64,000 nucleotides of DNA from positions 3,986,001 through 4,050,000 of the forward strand of contig NZ_CP020330.1 of NCBI RefSeq assembly GCF_002043005.1. The letters are read 5' to 3'. Shown here in pieces: positions 53,618 through 63,261 of this stretch. Positions within the stretch are counted from its first letter, which is position 1. The number at the start of each line of letters is the position of its first letter. The stretch is from Martelella mediterranea DSM 17316 (GTDB lineage: Bacteria; Pseudomonadota; Alphaproteobacteria; Rhizobiales; Rhizobiaceae). A model generated the notes under the pieces. It made no database searches. It saw nothing but the letters and a program-made list of their open reading frames with translations, and was not told where the DNA came from. Made by a program: the position numbers and the translations under genes.

Positions 53618-55600
53618 ATGACTTCTCTTGATAAACATAACCGGATGGCCAACGCGATCCGCTTCCTTTCCATGGATGCCGTGCAGAAGGCCAATTCCGG
53701 CCATCCCGGCCTGCCGATGGGCGCGGCCGATGTCGCCACGGTGCTGTTCACCCGCTTCATGCGCTTCGACCCCAAGAACCCCGACTGGCCGAACCGCGAC
53801 CGCTTCGTGCTGTCGGCCGGCCATGGCTCGATGCTGCTTTACTCGTTGCTCTATCTCCTCGGCTACGAGGACATGACGATCGACGATATCAAGAATTTCC
53901 GCCAGCTCGGCTCCAAGACCGCCGGTCACCCCGAATACGGCCACGCCTCCGGCATCGAGACCACCACCGGTCCGCTCGGCCAAGGCATTGCCAATGCGCT
54001 CGGCATGGCGATCGCCGAACGCAAGCTCGCCAATGAATTCGGCGACGAGCTGATGGACCATTACACCTATGCGCTGTGCGGCGACGGTTGCCTGATGGAA
54101 GGCATCAGCCAGGAGGCGATTTCGCTTGCCGGCCACCTGAAGCTGAACAAGTTCGTGCTGTTCTGGGACAACAACTCGATCACCATCGACGGCGCGGTTT
54201 CGCTCTCGGATTCGACCGACCAGATCGCTCGCTTCAAGGCCTGCAACTGGCACACGATCGATATCGACGGTCACAATCCGGATGAGATCGCGGCCGCGAT
54301 CGAAGAGGCGCACAAATCCGACAAGCCGACCCTGATCGCCTGCAAGACCACGATCGGGTACGGCGCGCCCAAAAAGGCCGGCACCAACAAGGTTCACGGC
54401 TCGCCGCTCGGCGACGAGGAAATCGCAGCCACCCGCAAGGCACTCGGCTGGGAATATCCGGCATTCGAGGTTCCGGAGGAAATCCTCGACGCCTGGCGCG
54501 TCGCCGGGCTGCGCTCCACCAAGACCCGCGTCGAGTGGGAAAAGAAGCTCAACGCCGCCAAGGCCGATGTGAAGGCGGAATTCAACCGCCGCTTCGCCGG
54601 CGATCTGCCGGGCTCGTTCGACCGTGCGATCCAGAAGTACAAGAAGGAGCTTGCCGAGGAAAAGCCGACGCTCGCCTCGCGCAAATCTTCACAGAACGCG
54701 CTCGAAGTCATCAATGGCGTTGTGCCGGAAACTTTCGGCGGCTCGGCCGACCTGACCGGCTCCAACAACACCAATACTAGCCAGACCGCGCCGATCACGC
54801 CGGACGACTTCTCCGGCCGGTTCATGCATTGGGGCATCCGCGAGCACGCCATGGCCGCCGCCATGAACGGCATCGCGCTCCATGGCGGGCTGATCCCCTA
54901 TTCCGGCGGCTTCCTGATCTTCTCCGACTATTGCCGCACCTCGGTGCGCCTGGCGGCGCTGATGGGCATCCGCGTCATCCATGTCTGGACACATGATTCG
55001 ATCGGCGTCGGCGAGGATGGCCCGACCCACGAGCCGGTGGAGCAGATGGCCTCGCTGCGCGCCGTGCCGAACCTTCTGATGTTCCGCCCGGCCGATGCGA
55101 TGGAAACCGCCGAATGCTGGCAGCTCGCGCTGGAAAGCAAGGATGCCCCCTCGGGCATCGCGCTGACCCGCCAGAACCTGCCGGCGGTGCGCACCAAATA
55201 CACCGAGAAGAACCTGTGCGCGACCGGCGCCTATGATCTGATCCCGGCCAACGACGCCGACGTCACGATCTTCGCCGCCGGTTCCGAAGTGGGGCTCGCG
55301 GTCGAGGCGCAGAAGACGCTCGACGGCAAGGGCATTTCCACCCGCGTCGTTTCCGTACCGTGCATGGAACTGTTCTTCGAACAGCCGGAAGACTACCAGA
55401 AGGCGATCATCGGCAATTCGCCGATCAAGGTCGGCGTCGAAGCCGGCGTGCGCATGGGCTGGGATCAGTTCATCGGCTCGGACGGCATCTTCATCGGCAT
55501 GACCGGCTACGGCGCATCCGGCAAGGGCGAGGCGCTGTTCGAGCATTTCGGCATCACCGCCGATGCCGTGGTCAAGGCCGTGGAAAAGAAGCGCGCCTGA
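53618..55600 (+). CDS. tkt: Transketolase
   Basis: This is a 660-residue thiamine-diphosphate enzyme of the pentose phosphate pathway. The N-terminal TPP domain has [50 protein letters not shown] and the cofactor motif [13 protein letters not shown] ending at NN. The central domain has [11 protein letters not shown] and [24 protein letters not shown], and the C-terminal domain ends [14 protein letters not shown]. It transfers two-carbon units between sugar phosphates in the cytoplasm. I chose the ATG at 53618, preceded by GAAGAAG; the frame extends 19 codons upstream without similarity. It is followed by gap, a common rhizobial order. Confidence 0.97.
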   Translation: MTSLDKHNRMANAIRFLSMDAVQKANSGHPGLPMGAADVATVLFTRFMRFDPKNPDWPNRDRFVLSAGHGSMLLYSLLYLLGYEDMTIDDIKNFRQLGSKTAGHPEYGHASGIETTTGPLGQGIANALGMAIAERKLANEFGDELMDHYTYALCGDGCLMEGISQEAISLAGHLKLNKFVLFWDNNSITIDGAVSLSDSTDQIARFKACNWHTIDIDGHNPDEIAAAIEEAHKSDKPTLIACKTTIGYGAPKKAGTNKVHGSPLGDEEIAATRKALGWEYPAFEVPEEILDAWRVAGLRSTKTRVEWEKKLNAAKADVKAEFNRRFAGDLPGSFDRAIQKYKKELAEEKPTLASRKSSQNALEVINGVVPETFGGSADLTGSNNTNTSQTAPITPDDFSGRFMHWGIREHAMAAAMNGIALHGGLIPYSGGFLIFSDYCRTSVRLAALMGIRVIHVWTHDSIGVGEDGPTHEPVEQMASLRAVPNLLMFRPADAMETAECWQLALESKDAPSGIALTRQNLPAVRTKYTEKNLCATGAYDLIPANDADVTIFAAGSEVGLAVEAQKTLDGKGISTRVVSVPCMELFFEQPEDYQKAIIGNSPIKVGVEAGVRMGWDQFIGSDGIFIGMTGYGASGKGEALFEHFGITADAVVKAVEKKRA

Positions 55601-55615
55601 TTTGACGAACCGCAA

Positions 55616-55641
55616 GCCGCCCGGCTCCAAAGCCGGGCGGC
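55616..55641 (+). terminator. Hairpin after tkt
   Basis: GCCGCCCGGCT, CCAA loop and AGCCGGGCGGC make a perfect 11-base stem 15 bases after the tkt stop. No T-tract follows, so it may attenuate rather than fully stop read-through toward gap. Confidence 0.6.
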
Positions 55642-55812
55642 AGGCCGGAAAATGCCGTAAACCAAAGTTGTTTGCTGAAATTCCGGTCGTAACTGTTTAT
55701 ATCGGGGCCGAGGCCTCGCAAGACCGTTTTCTCCGCTGCCCTCCCCGGAAGCTTCCAGAGATGTGCGGCCTTGGGACTTTGTGAAACTATTCGCGAATAG
55801 GGAGTTTCTGAC

Positions 55813-56814
55813 ATGACTGTAAAAGTTGCCATCAATGGCTTTGGCCGTATCGGCCGCAACATTCTGCGCGCCATCATCGAGTCCGGCCGCAAGGATATCG
55901 AGGTCGTCGCCATCAACGATCTCGGCCCGGTCGAAACCAACGCCCACCTTCTGAAATACGACTCCGTTCATGGCCGTTTCCCGCATGAGGTCAAGGTGGA
56001 TGGCGACACGATCGACGCCGGTCTCGGCCCGATGCGCGTCACCGCGATCCGCGATCCGAAGGATCTCCCCTGGAGCGATGTCGACATCGCGCTCGAATGC
56101 ACCGGCATCTTCACCGCCAAGGAAAAGGCGGAGATGCTGCTGGCAAGCGGCGCGAAGCGCGTTCTGGTCTCCGCGCCGTCCGCCGGCGCCGACAAGACCA
56201 TCGTCTTCGGCGTGAACCACGACACGCTCACCAAGGACGACATCATCGTCTCCAACGGTTCATGCACCACCAACTGCCTCGCGCCCGTCGCCTACGTGCT
56301 GCATGAGAAGTTCGGCATCGAGCGTGGCTACATGACCACGATCCACTCCTACACCGGCGACCAGCCGACGCTGGACACGATGCACAAGGACCTCTACCGC
56401 GCCCGCGCGGCGGCCCTCTCCATCATCCCGACCTCGACGGGCGCGGCCAAGGCGATCGGCCTCGTCATTCCGGAACTGAAGGGCAAGCTCGACGGTTCCT
56501 CGATCCGCGTTCCGACCCCGAACGTCTCGGTCGTCGACTTGAAATTCGTGCCGAAGCGCGACGTCACCGAGGAAGAAGTCAACGCCGCGATCAAGGAAGC
56601 CGCCGAAGGCAAGCTGAAGGGCGTTCTGGAATACAGCGAAGAGCCGCTGGTCTCCCGCGACTTCAACCACGACCCGGCCTCCTCGATCTTCTCGGCCCAG
56701 CAGACCAAGGTTCTGGAAGGCAAGCTCGTGCGCATCCTGTCGTGGTACGACAATGAATGGGGCTTCTCCAACCGCATGGGCGACGTCGCCGTCGCCATGG
56801 GCAAGCTGCTGTAA
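55813..56814 (+). CDS. gap: Glyceraldehyde-3-phosphate dehydrogenase (type I, NAD)
   Basis: This is a 333-residue homotetrameric glycolytic/gluconeogenic enzyme. The Rossmann motif is [16 protein letters not shown], with Asp36 in AINDL after the second strand, favouring NAD over NADP. The catalytic Cys151 is in [12 protein letters not shown], and its His partner in HSYTGDQ. The C-terminal [15 protein letters not shown] is universal. GGAG precedes the ATG at 55813. It lies about 210 bases after tkt on the same strand and is followed by a clear terminator, so it has its own transcript end. Confidence 0.97.
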   Translation: MTVKVAINGFGRIGRNILRAIIESGRKDIEVVAINDLGPVETNAHLLKYDSVHGRFPHEVKVDGDTIDAGLGPMRVTAIRDPKDLPWSDVDIALECTGIFTAKEKAEMLLASGAKRVLVSAPSAGADKTIVFGVNHDTLTKDDIIVSNGSCTTNCLAPVAYVLHEKFGIERGYMTTIHSYTGDQPTLDTMHKDLYRARAAALSIIPTSTGAAKAIGLVIPELKGKLDGSSIRVPTPNVSVVDLKFVPKRDVTEEEVNAAIKEAAEGKLKGVLEYSEEPLVSRDFNHDPASSIFSAQQTKVLEGKLVRILSWYDNEWGFSNRMGDVAVAMGKLL

Positions 56815-56838
56815 GCTTCGCAAAGCCTATCGGAATGC

Positions 56839-56868
56839 AGAGGCCGGGTTCGTCCCGGCCTCTTTCGT
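56839..56868 (+). terminator. Rho-independent terminator after gap
   Basis: AGAGGCCGGG, TTCGT loop, CCCGGCCTCT and then TTTCGTTT: a 10-base perfect stem with a T-rich tail, 25 bases after the gap stop. Confidence 0.85.
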
Positions 56869-56929
56869 TTGGGCATTCTCGAAGCGCTGTTGGCTCTGGC
56901 AGAGCGTGCCAGCAGCGCTCGTCGTGTGG

Positions 56930-56962
56930 CCTGGATCCTCGGGTCAAGCCCGAGGATTGTTT
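56930..56962. repeat. REP-like palindrome at the left edge of the IS110 insertion
   Basis: ATCCTCGGG-TCAAG-CCCGAGGAT (56935-56957) is a perfect 9-base stem with a 5-base loop, preceded by GGCCTGG. The same short palindrome, in the opposite orientation, lies at 58200-58220. It is a familiar scattered repeat of rhizobial genomes and resembles the REP targets favoured by some IS110-family elements. Confidence 0.65.
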
Positions 56963-57169
56963 GTCGGATCTGCGCTATTGTTGTGATGCAGCTGCGGGCC
57001 GTTGGCTTGCCCGCAGCTGCTGCAACAGCCGACCGTCCGAGTATTGGGTGGAATACCCGCTGTCATCAAGGTCACTGTTGCACCGAGCAACCGCTTGAAG
57101 AGTTGATTGGGCCGCTGATTGCCACGCCCGCAAACAATCCCAAGCATGCCTTGAAAGGATAGCATCGCC
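56958..57169 (+). ncRNA. IS110 upstream non-coding segment, candidate bridge RNA region
   Basis: About 210 bases between the palindrome and the transposase ATG contain no supported coding frame but several short dyads (GCAGCTGCGGGCC and GGCTTGCCCGCAGCTGC around 56986-57018). In IS110-group elements this left-end non-coding stretch encodes the bridge RNA that pairs with donor and target DNA. The assignment rests on position and family knowledge, not on a recognised RNA motif, and the limits are approximate. Confidence 0.4.
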
Positions 57170-58105
57170 ATGGTCGTTTTGCATCACCCTCCGCACATCT
57201 GTCTTGGTTGCGACGTTGCAAAGGACACGATCGCCGTTTCCTGCGGCGGTCCGGCCACCGTCATCGCCAATCGCAGCAGGGATATTCGTCGCTTCCTGCG
57301 AAACTGCGAGGCAGATCTGGTCATCTGCGAACCCACCGGCGGGTATGAAACCGTCCTGATCGAAGAGTGCCTGCGGCGCGGCCTTGCCGTCCACCGGGCC
57401 GATACGCGCAGGCTCAAGGCCTTCATTCGTTCGCGTGGACGGGTCGGCAAGAGCGATGCGATCGATGCCCGGGAAATGGTCGCCTATGGCATGGAACGCT
57501 GGGCAAGCCTGTCCCTGTGGCAGGCTGAAAACCCTGAAGAGGCAAGGCTCAAGGCCCTTGTGCGCCGCCGCGCCGATCTGGTCGCCATCAGGGTCGCCGA
57601 GCAAAACCGCGCCATGGCGCCGGGCGGACGTGAACTTGCCGTCACCTTCAAGGCCATGCTCGCTGCCATCAATCGCCAGATCGCGCTGCTCGACAAGGAA
57701 ATCCGCATGCTCATGCGCAGCGAAGCCTTTGCAGCCAGGGCCAGCATCGCAATGGCGATGACCGGCATCGCGGAGACAACCGCCGCCGCCCTGATCGCCA
57801 CAATGCCCGAACTCGGGACGCTGGATCGAAAGAAGGCGGCGGCGCTGGCCGGCCTGGCGCCGCACCCAAACGAGAGCGGCAACAAGATCGGTTACCGGAG
57901 AATGCGCGGCGGCAGACCCGTCATGCGCACCATCCTGTTCATGCCGGCCATGCAGGCCGCCCGCGGAAGGGGCGAGTTCGCCGCCTTCTACAAGCGCCTT
58001 GTCGAAGCCGGCAAAAAGCCAATCGTCGCGATCGCAGCAGTCATGCGAAAAATCGTCGTGACCCTCAATGCAAGGTTCACAGAGAAAGTCATCCAACAGA
58101 GTTGA
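57170..58105 (+). mobile_element. IS110-family transposase gene (DEDD recombinase)
   Basis: This is a 311-residue transposase. The N-terminal RuvC-like DEDD domain has Asp15 (GCDVAKDTIAV), Glu54 (ICEPTGGYE) and Asp96/Asp99 (VGKSDAIDAREM). The C-terminal Tnp_20 domain has MTGIAETTAAALIATMPELG, AAALAGLAPHPNESGNKIGY with its conserved Ser, and RMRGGRPVMRTILFMPAMQAA. All catalytic residues are present and the frame is open, so the copy may be active. The ATG at 57170 follows AAAGGA. It lies between gap and a DMT transporter gene; IS110 elements have no long terminal repeats and the exact ends are not marked. Confidence 0.92.
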
Positions 58106-58199
58106 TGACACGGAGTGGGGTGTGCGGCAGAGCATGACGGCGGCCTTTCGAAGCATGATGACGGCTGCTTTTCAACGTCGTCTCCCTCTCTCGGGGGCA

Positions 58200-58220
58200 C
58201 CCTCGGGCTTGACCCGAGGG
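58200..58220. repeat. REP-like palindrome to the right of the IS110 copy
   Basis: CCCTCGGG-CTTGA-CCCGAGGG is an 8-base stem with a 5-base loop. It is the same repeat as at 56935-56957 but inverted, and both copies are followed or preceded by the CCAGGC/GGCCTGG flank. Confidence 0.65.
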
Positions 58221-58262
58221 CCCAGGCAGCACTCTCCGCGCGACCGCAAGGGCAAAGCCCTC

Positions 58263-59177
58263 TCACGCAAACAGCAGCACCAGCACGCCGCAGACCACCA
58301 GTCCGCAGCCCAGCAGTTCGACGCGGGTGATCTTTTCCCTGAAGAACAGCACCGAGGTGGCGATGGTGAACAGCATCTCGACCTGCGCCACTGCCTTTAC
58401 GATCGAGGCCTGCTGCAACGTCATCGCGATGAACCAGCCGAAGGACGCGGTCGCGCCGACGAAGCCGACGGCAAGAGCGGGACGCCATGCGCGCAACACC
58501 TTACCAAGCTCCGCGCGGTCGAAGGCGAGCATGTAGGCGACCATCGCGACCGCCTGGATCACGATCACCACCAGCAGCGTGAACGCAGCCTGCATGATGC
58601 TGTCGGGTGCCGGCAGAGTGGGCGCGAGCGCCAGCGACGCCGCCCGGTATGATACCGCCGACAACCCGAACAGCGTACCTGAAGCAATGCCGATCAGCGC
58701 CGTCCGGGTCATCAGGCCGGCAATCAGCGCATGGAAGCTGACGGCGCTGCGCGACAGCGAGATCAGCATCACGCCGGCAATCGAGATCAGGATCGCGATC
58801 ACCGCGACCGGCGAGATCGTCGCGCCGAAGAACAGGAAGGCGAGGATGGCGGCCTGGGCCGGCTCGGTGCGCGAATAGGCGGTTCCCACCGCGAAATTGC
58901 GGAAGGAAAACAGGTAGACGAGCAGGAAGGTTGCCGCGATCTGCCCCGCCGCGCCGATCACCGACCAGAACAGGAAATCGCCGGTGACCGAAGGCACCGG
59001 CCGGTCGAGACCATAGACGAGAATTGCGAAATAGAGCACGGCGAACGGCACCCCGAACCCGAAGCGGGTAAAGGTGGCGCCAAGCGTCGCCATGCGCCCT
59101 TTCAGATATTTCTGAAGCGAGGAACGCAGATTTTGCAGGAAGGCGGCCGCGAATGTGATGCCGATCCAGATTTCCAT
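58263..59177 (-). CDS. DMT family transporter (EamA domains)
   Basis: This is a 304-residue inner-membrane protein with ten predicted helices arranged as two EamA repeats. The first ends near residue 140 (GTAYSRTEPAQAAILAFLFFGATISPVAVIAILISIAGVML), and the second ends SIVKAVAQVEMLFTIATSVLFFREKITRVELLGCGLVVCGVLVLLF. The repeated acidic residue before FLFFGA and VLFFRE is typical. Such proteins export metabolites or amino acids; the substrate is unknown. The ATG at 59177 has only a poor ribosome site. It lies downstream of the IS110 copy on the opposite strand. Confidence 0.88.
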   Translation of the reverse strand: MEIWIGITFAAAFLQNLRSSLQKYLKGRMATLGATFTRFGFGVPFAVLYFAILVYGLDRPVPSVTGDFLFWSVIGAAGQIAATFLLVYLFSFRNFAVGTAYSRTEPAQAAILAFLFFGATISPVAVIAILISIAGVMLISLSRSAVSFHALIAGLMTRTALIGIASGTLFGLSAVSYRAASLALAPTLPAPDSIMQAAFTLLVVIVIQAVAMVAYMLAFDRAELGKVLRAWRPALAVGFVGATASFGWFIAMTLQQASIVKAVAQVEMLFTIATSVLFFREKITRVELLGCGLVVCGVLVLLFA

Positions 59178-59242
59178 GGGAATTGACCTTGAAGAGGGAA
59201 ATTGAGGTAAGCGTATGACGGCCGAAGCCGCCGCTCAGCCCT

Positions 59243-59347
59243 TCAAAGTCGCCCGTTCACCGTCATGCAGAAATCGGCAAAGAACCGCACCGGCAGGCGC
59301 TTGCGGTCCTGCAGGATGATCGGCTTTTGGCGAATGGATCTGAACAT
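59243..59347 (-). CDS. Possible small protein of 34 residues
   Basis: The minus strand from the ATG at 59347 encodes MFRSIRQKPIILQDRKRLPV and then RFFADFCMTVNGRL before a TGA. AGGA stands 4 bases upstream of the start. The product is basic and has no membrane segment. It lies in the 260-base divergent gap between the DMT and HAD genes, ahead of the DMT gene on the same strand. I do not recognise the family; coding potential rests on the ribosome site and charge pattern only. Confidence 0.3.
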   Translation of the reverse strand: MFRSIRQKPIILQDRKRLPVRFFADFCMTVNGRL

Positions 59348-59440
59348 GGGTCCTGTTTATCACGCCGCTCCCGACCGCGCCAGTTGCCGCAAATCGCAAA
59401 TCCCGTTCCCTTCCCGCCCGCTCTCTGCCATAAGGCAGGC

Positions 59441-60145
59441 ATGACAAAACCGATGACGCACCCCAAGAAAACCGATTTCGAGACCGTCCGCGACTGGGTC
59501 TTCGATCTCGACAACACGCTCTACCCGCACCACGTCAACCTGTTCTCCCAGGTCGACCGCAACATGACGGACTACGTCGCCCGGCTGCTGTCCCTGCCGC
59601 ATGACGAGGCCCGGCAGTTGCAGAAGCAGTATTACCGCGACCACGGCACCACGCTGCAGGGGCTGATGATCAACCACCGGATCGACCCGAACGACTTTCT
59701 CGAAAAGGCGCACGAGATCGACTACACGGTGATCGAGCCCAATCCGGTGCTGGGCGAGGCGATCAAGGCGCTGCCGGGCCGCAAGTTCATCTTCACCAAC
59801 GGCTCCGTGCCGCACGCTGAAAAAACCGCCGCGGCGCTCGGCATCCGCGACCATTTCGACGATATCTTCGATATCGTGGCCGCCGGCTACATCCCGAAAC
59901 CGGATGCCGCGGCCTATCGCAAGTTCCTCAACCGCTCCGGTGTCGACACGCGGCATGCGGCCATGTTCGAGGACCTGCCGCGCAATCTGCGGGAGCCGAA
60001 AGTGCTCGGCATGCGCACGGTGCTGATCGTACCGCCAAACCTGGAATACGGGTTTGCGGAGGCTTTCGAGCAACTCGGCGACGAGACCGGACACATTGAT
60101 TATGTGACGGAAGACCTGACGGGTTTCGTCACCAGTCTGCTATGA
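59441..60145 (+). CDS. Pyrimidine 5'-nucleotidase-like HAD hydrolase
   Basis: This is a 234-residue HAD hydrolase. Motif I WVFDLDNTLYPHHVNLF gives DxD; motif II is FIFTNGSVPHAEKTAAALG; motif III is the Lys in AAGYIPKPDAAAYRKF; and motif IV is AAMFEDLPRNLREPKVLGMRTVLI. The pattern DNTLYP with the ITNG-type motif II is that of the SDT1/pyrimidine 5'-nucleotidase subfamily, found upstream of dapD in rhizobia. I chose the ATG at 59441, preceded by AAGGCAGG; the longer frame adds 38 residues with no similarity. Confidence 0.9.
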   Translation: MTKPMTHPKKTDFETVRDWVFDLDNTLYPHHVNLFSQVDRNMTDYVARLLSLPHDEARQLQKQYYRDHGTTLQGLMINHRIDPNDFLEKAHEIDYTVIEPNPVLGEAIKALPGRKFIFTNGSVPHAEKTAAALGIRDHFDDIFDIVAAGYIPKPDAAAYRKFLNRSGVDTRHAAMFEDLPRNLREPKVLGMRTVLIVPPNLEYGFAEAFEQLGDETGHIDYVTEDLTGFVTSLL

Positions 60146-60258
60146 TGAACGGAATATGAATTACCGATTATTCAGGCTACCTTTCCGTAAATTAAGTCGT
60201 CTTTGAGCGGTTGCTCACCTACTCTTTCCTCATAGGCCCACAACACGAGGAAGAAGCC

Positions 60259-60993
60259 ATGAATGGGAAGCAACTCACTGTATCCGCCCTTGCCGCCACG
60301 CTGGCGCTCGGCGCCGCCGCAACCCCGAGCCTTGCCCGCGACATGCGCGGTCCCGGCCCGGAACGCGGCTTCATCTACCTGCTGAAGACCTCCGACGCCA
60401 ACAAGGACGGCAAGATCACCGAGGACGAGGTCGTCGCCTTCCAGGACGGCCGGTTCGAGGAAATCGACGTCAATGGCGACGGCGTGATCACGCCCGGCGA
60501 GTTTGCCGATTTCCGCAAGGCCGAACAGCAGGCGTTCCGCGACGCCAACCCGCGCCCACAAGGCAAGATGGCGGCGACGGACGCAGCGCCCGCAAAGCCC
60601 GGTCCAGGCGGCAAGATGGCGGCCCAGAACGGCGGTCCGGACGGCATGCCCGGCCCCGATGGCAAGCCCGCCCGCAAGATGGCCAATAGTGAAGCCGGCC
60701 CCGGCGGCATGAACCCGGACGCGCCGCGCCGCATGGCGATGAATGGTGACGGCCCGCAGCACCGCATGGGCGGCCGAGACCACGACGGCAAGAAGTGGGA
60801 CGGCAAGAAATGGGGCGGACGTCCCGGCGATGTCGAACGCATCTTCTTCGTGCGCGCCGACACCGACCGCAGCGGTCAGGTGAGCCAGCAGGAATTCGCC
60901 GAGCTCGCCGCAAAGATGTTTGCCCGCATGGACCGCAATGACGACATGGTGATCACGATTGAGGACCTGCCGGATCGCCGCCCGATGCCCTGA
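60259..60993 (+). CDS. Secreted EF-hand calcium-binding protein with a Gly/Pro/Lys/Met-rich linker
   Basis: This is a 244-residue exported protein with a signal peptide of about 26 residues (LTVSALAATLALGAAATPSLA). Two EF-hand loops follow close together: DANKDGKITEDE and DVNGDGVITPGE. A low-complexity linker of about 110 residues comes next, rich in Gly, Pro, Lys, Asp and Met, with repeats such as GKMAATD/GKMAAQN and DGKKWDGKKW. Two further loops close the protein: DTDRSGQVSQQE and the less canonical DRNDDMVITIED. AGGAAGAAG precedes the ATG at 60259. It is probably a periplasmic calcium sensor or buffer. Confidence 0.85.
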   Translation: MNGKQLTVSALAATLALGAAATPSLARDMRGPGPERGFIYLLKTSDANKDGKITEDEVVAFQDGRFEEIDVNGDGVITPGEFADFRKAEQQAFRDANPRPQGKMAATDAAPAKPGPGGKMAAQNGGPDGMPGPDGKPARKMANSEAGPGGMNPDAPRRMAMNGDGPQHRMGGRDHDGKKWDGKKWGGRPGDVERIFFVRADTDRSGQVSQQEFAELAAKMFARMDRNDDMVITIEDLPDRRPMP

Positions 60994-61027
60994 TCGGCCT
61001 TGCGCCGGATCTGCTTGCCTGCATTGA

Positions 61028-61058
61028 TGCCCCCGGTTTTTCCGGGGGCATTTTCGTT
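61028..61058 (+). terminator. Rho-independent terminator after the EF-hand gene
   Basis: TGCCCCCGG, TTTTT loop, CCGGGGGCA and then TTTTCGTTT form a strong 9-base hairpin 34 bases after the stop codon. It separates the EF-hand gene from dapD. Confidence 0.9.
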
Positions 61059-61186
61059 TGGCTTGGCGACGGCAAGTCCGGGAAGAACCGTCCCCAAAGA
61101 TTGACGCCGTCGCTGCCCTCGCTTAGATCGGTTCTGACCAAGGCTTATCTTTGCGCCACCCGGCGCGACCGGCACAGGATACCAGC

Positions 61187-62038
61187 ATGACCGATCTCAA
61201 CTCCCTCGCAAAAACCATCGACAACGCCTTCGAAAACCGCGGCGAAATTTCGGTTTCGACCAAAGGCGAGGTGCGCGATGCCGTGGAAGAGGCGCTGAAC
61301 CTGCTCGACAGCGGCGAGGCCCGTGTTGCCGAAAGGCAGGAACACGGCGCCTGGAAGGTCAATCAATGGCTGAAGAAGGCGGTGCTGCTGTCGTTCCGTC
61401 TGAACGACATGGAAGTGGTCAAGGGCGGCCCCGGCAATGCCACATGGTGGGACAAGGTGCCCTCCAAGTTCGAGGGCTGGGGCGACAACCAGTTCCGTGC
61501 GGCCGGCTTCCGCGCCGTGCCCAACGCGGTCGTGCGCCGCTCCGCCTATATCGCGCCCGGCGTGGTGCTGATGCCCTCCTTCGTCAATCTCGGCGCTTAT
61601 GTCGATGAAGGCACGATGGTCGACACCTGGGCCACCGTCGGCTCCTGCGCCCAGATCGGCAAGAATGTGCATCTCTCCGGCGGCGTCGGCATTGGCGGCG
61701 TGCTGGAGCCGATGCAGGCCGGCCCCACCATCATCGAGGACAATTGCTTCATCGGCGCGCGCTCCGAAGTGGTCGAGGGCTGCATCGTGCGCGAAGGCTC
61801 GGTGCTCGGCATGGGCGTCTATATCGGCCAGTCGACCAAGATCGTCGACCGCGCCACCGGCGAGATCAGCTATGGCGAAATCCCGCCCTATTCGGTCGTC
61901 GTCGCCGGCACGCTGCCGGCCGCAAAGCCGATGGGCAACGGCGCACCGGGCCCCGGCCTCTATTGCGCGGTGATCGTCAAGCGCGTCGACGAAAAGACCC
62001 GCTCCAAGACCGGCATCAACGAGCTTCTGCGCGACTGA
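61187..62038 (+). CDS. dapD: 2,3,4,5-tetrahydropyridine-2,6-dicarboxylate N-succinyltransferase
   Basis: This is a 283-residue enzyme of the succinylase branch of lysine/diaminopimelate synthesis; it transfers succinyl from succinyl-CoA to tetrahydrodipicolinate. Residues 1-90 are the helical N-domain ([17 protein letters not shown]), followed by a left-handed beta-helix of hexapeptide repeats ([61 protein letters not shown]). The C-terminal CoA-site region is [38 protein letters not shown] precedes the ATG at 61187. dapE follows directly, so the two form an operon. Confidence 0.97.
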   Translation: MTDLNSLAKTIDNAFENRGEISVSTKGEVRDAVEEALNLLDSGEARVAERQEHGAWKVNQWLKKAVLLSFRLNDMEVVKGGPGNATWWDKVPSKFEGWGDNQFRAAGFRAVPNAVVRRSAYIAPGVVLMPSFVNLGAYVDEGTMVDTWATVGSCAQIGKNVHLSGGVGIGGVLEPMQAGPTIIEDNCFIGARSEVVEGCIVREGSVLGMGVYIGQSTKIVDRATGEISYGEIPPYSVVVAGTLPAAKPMGNGAPGPGLYCAVIVKRVDEKTRSKTGINELLRD

Positions 62039-62073
62039 CCACTGGCAATCGCAGCAGGAATATCCAGATAGAG

Positions 62074-63261
62074 ATGATGAGCGTCACCGATCCCGTTGAG
62101 AACCTGCAAGCCCTGATCCGCTGCCCCTCCGTGACCCCGGAGGAAGGCGGCGCGCTGACGGCGCTTGAGGCGATGCTTGCCCCGCTCGGCTTTGCCGTTA
62201 CGCGGATGACGGCGAGCGGGGACGGCACGCCGGACGTTGAAAACCTCTACGCCCGGCTCGGCGCGGACGGCCCGCACCTGATGTTTGCGGGCCATACCGA
62301 CGTGGTGCCGCCCGGCGACGCCGCATCCTGGACCCATCCGCCCTTTGCCGCCGAGATCGCGGACGGAATGCTTTATGGCCGCGGCGCCGTCGACATGAAG
62401 GGCGGCATTGCCTGTTTCGTGGCCGCGCTCGCCCGCTTCATCGGCGAAAACGGCAAGCCCCCGGCCTCCGTGTCGCTGCTGATCACCGGCGATGAGGAAG
62501 GTCCGGGCATCAACGGCACGGACAAGCTGCTGCACTGGGCAAAGGCCCGCGGCGAGCGCTGGGACGCAGCCCTTGTGGGCGAGCCGACCAATCCGGACGC
62601 GCTCGGCGACATGATCAAGGTCGGTCGCAGAGGCTCGCTGACCGGCCGGCTGACGGTGATCGGCATTCAGGGCCATGTCGCCTATCCGCATCTCGCCGAC
62701 AATCCGCTGCGGACGATGACCGGCATGCTGGACGCGCTGATGGGCAAACCGCTGGATGAAGGCACGGATCTGTTTCCGCCGACCAATCTGGAAGTGACAT
62801 CGGTCGATACCGGCAATGCCGCCACCAATGTAATCCCGGAAAAAACCACGGCGACCTTCAACATCCGTTTCAACGACCTGTGGAGCGAGGAGACGCTGAA
62901 GGCCGAGATCCTCGATCGGCTTGGCCACGCGGCGCGCACCGGCGGAAAGGATACCACCCGGTTTACGGTCGAATGGCTCGGCCGCGTGAGCCCGGTGTTT
63001 CTCACCCGCGACGAACAGCTTGCCGGCAGCCTGTCCGAAGCGATCGCGGCGGTCACCGGCAAAACACCGCAGCTTTCCACCACCGGCGGCACCTCCGATG
63101 CGCGCTTCATCAAGGATTACTGCCCGGTTGTCGAGTTCGGCCTTGTCGGCCAGACCATGCACAAGGTGGATGAGCGGGTGGCGGTCGTCGACCTCGAAAA
63201 ACTCACTGAAATCTATCGACATTTCATAGAGAGGTGGTTCGCGCTTGCCGCTGCTTGCTGA
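62074..63261 (+). CDS. dapE: Succinyl-diaminopimelate desuccinylase
   Basis: This is a 395-residue M20 metallopeptidase that removes succinate from N-succinyl-diaminopimelate. Zn ligands and catalytic residues are visible: [13 protein letters not shown] (His, Asp), [15 protein letters not shown] (bridging Asp), [15 protein letters not shown] (catalytic Glu pair) and a late His in [12 protein letters not shown]. The dimerisation domain contains [28 protein letters not shown]. It starts 36 bases after dapD; the ATG at 62074 is followed at once by another ATG, and the ribosome site is weak (GATAGAG). Its end overlaps the next gene by 17 bases. Confidence 0.96.
   Translation: MMSVTDPVENLQALIRCPSVTPEEGGALTALEAMLAPLGFAVTRMTASGDGTPDVENLYARLGADGPHLMFAGHTDVVPPGDAASWTHPPFAAEIADGMLYGRGAVDMKGGIACFVAALARFIGENGKPPASVSLLITGDEEGPGINGTDKLLHWAKARGERWDAALVGEPTNPDALGDMIKVGRRGSLTGRLTVIGIQGHVAYPHLADNPLRTMTGMLDALMGKPLDEGTDLFPPTNLEVTSVDTGNAATNVIPEKTTATFNIRFNDLWSEETLKAEILDRLGHAARTGGKDTTRFTVEWLGRVSPVFLTRDEQLAGSLSEAIAAVTGKTPQLSTTGGTSDARFIKDYCPVVEFGLVGQTMHKVDERVAVVDLEKLTEIYRHFIERWFALAAAC

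Noticed and set aside
58106..58262. Possible continuation of the IS110 element or a passenger gene
   Set aside because: Only 157 bases with the REP-like palindrome; no coding frame and no terminal repeat, so the element's right end was left undefined.
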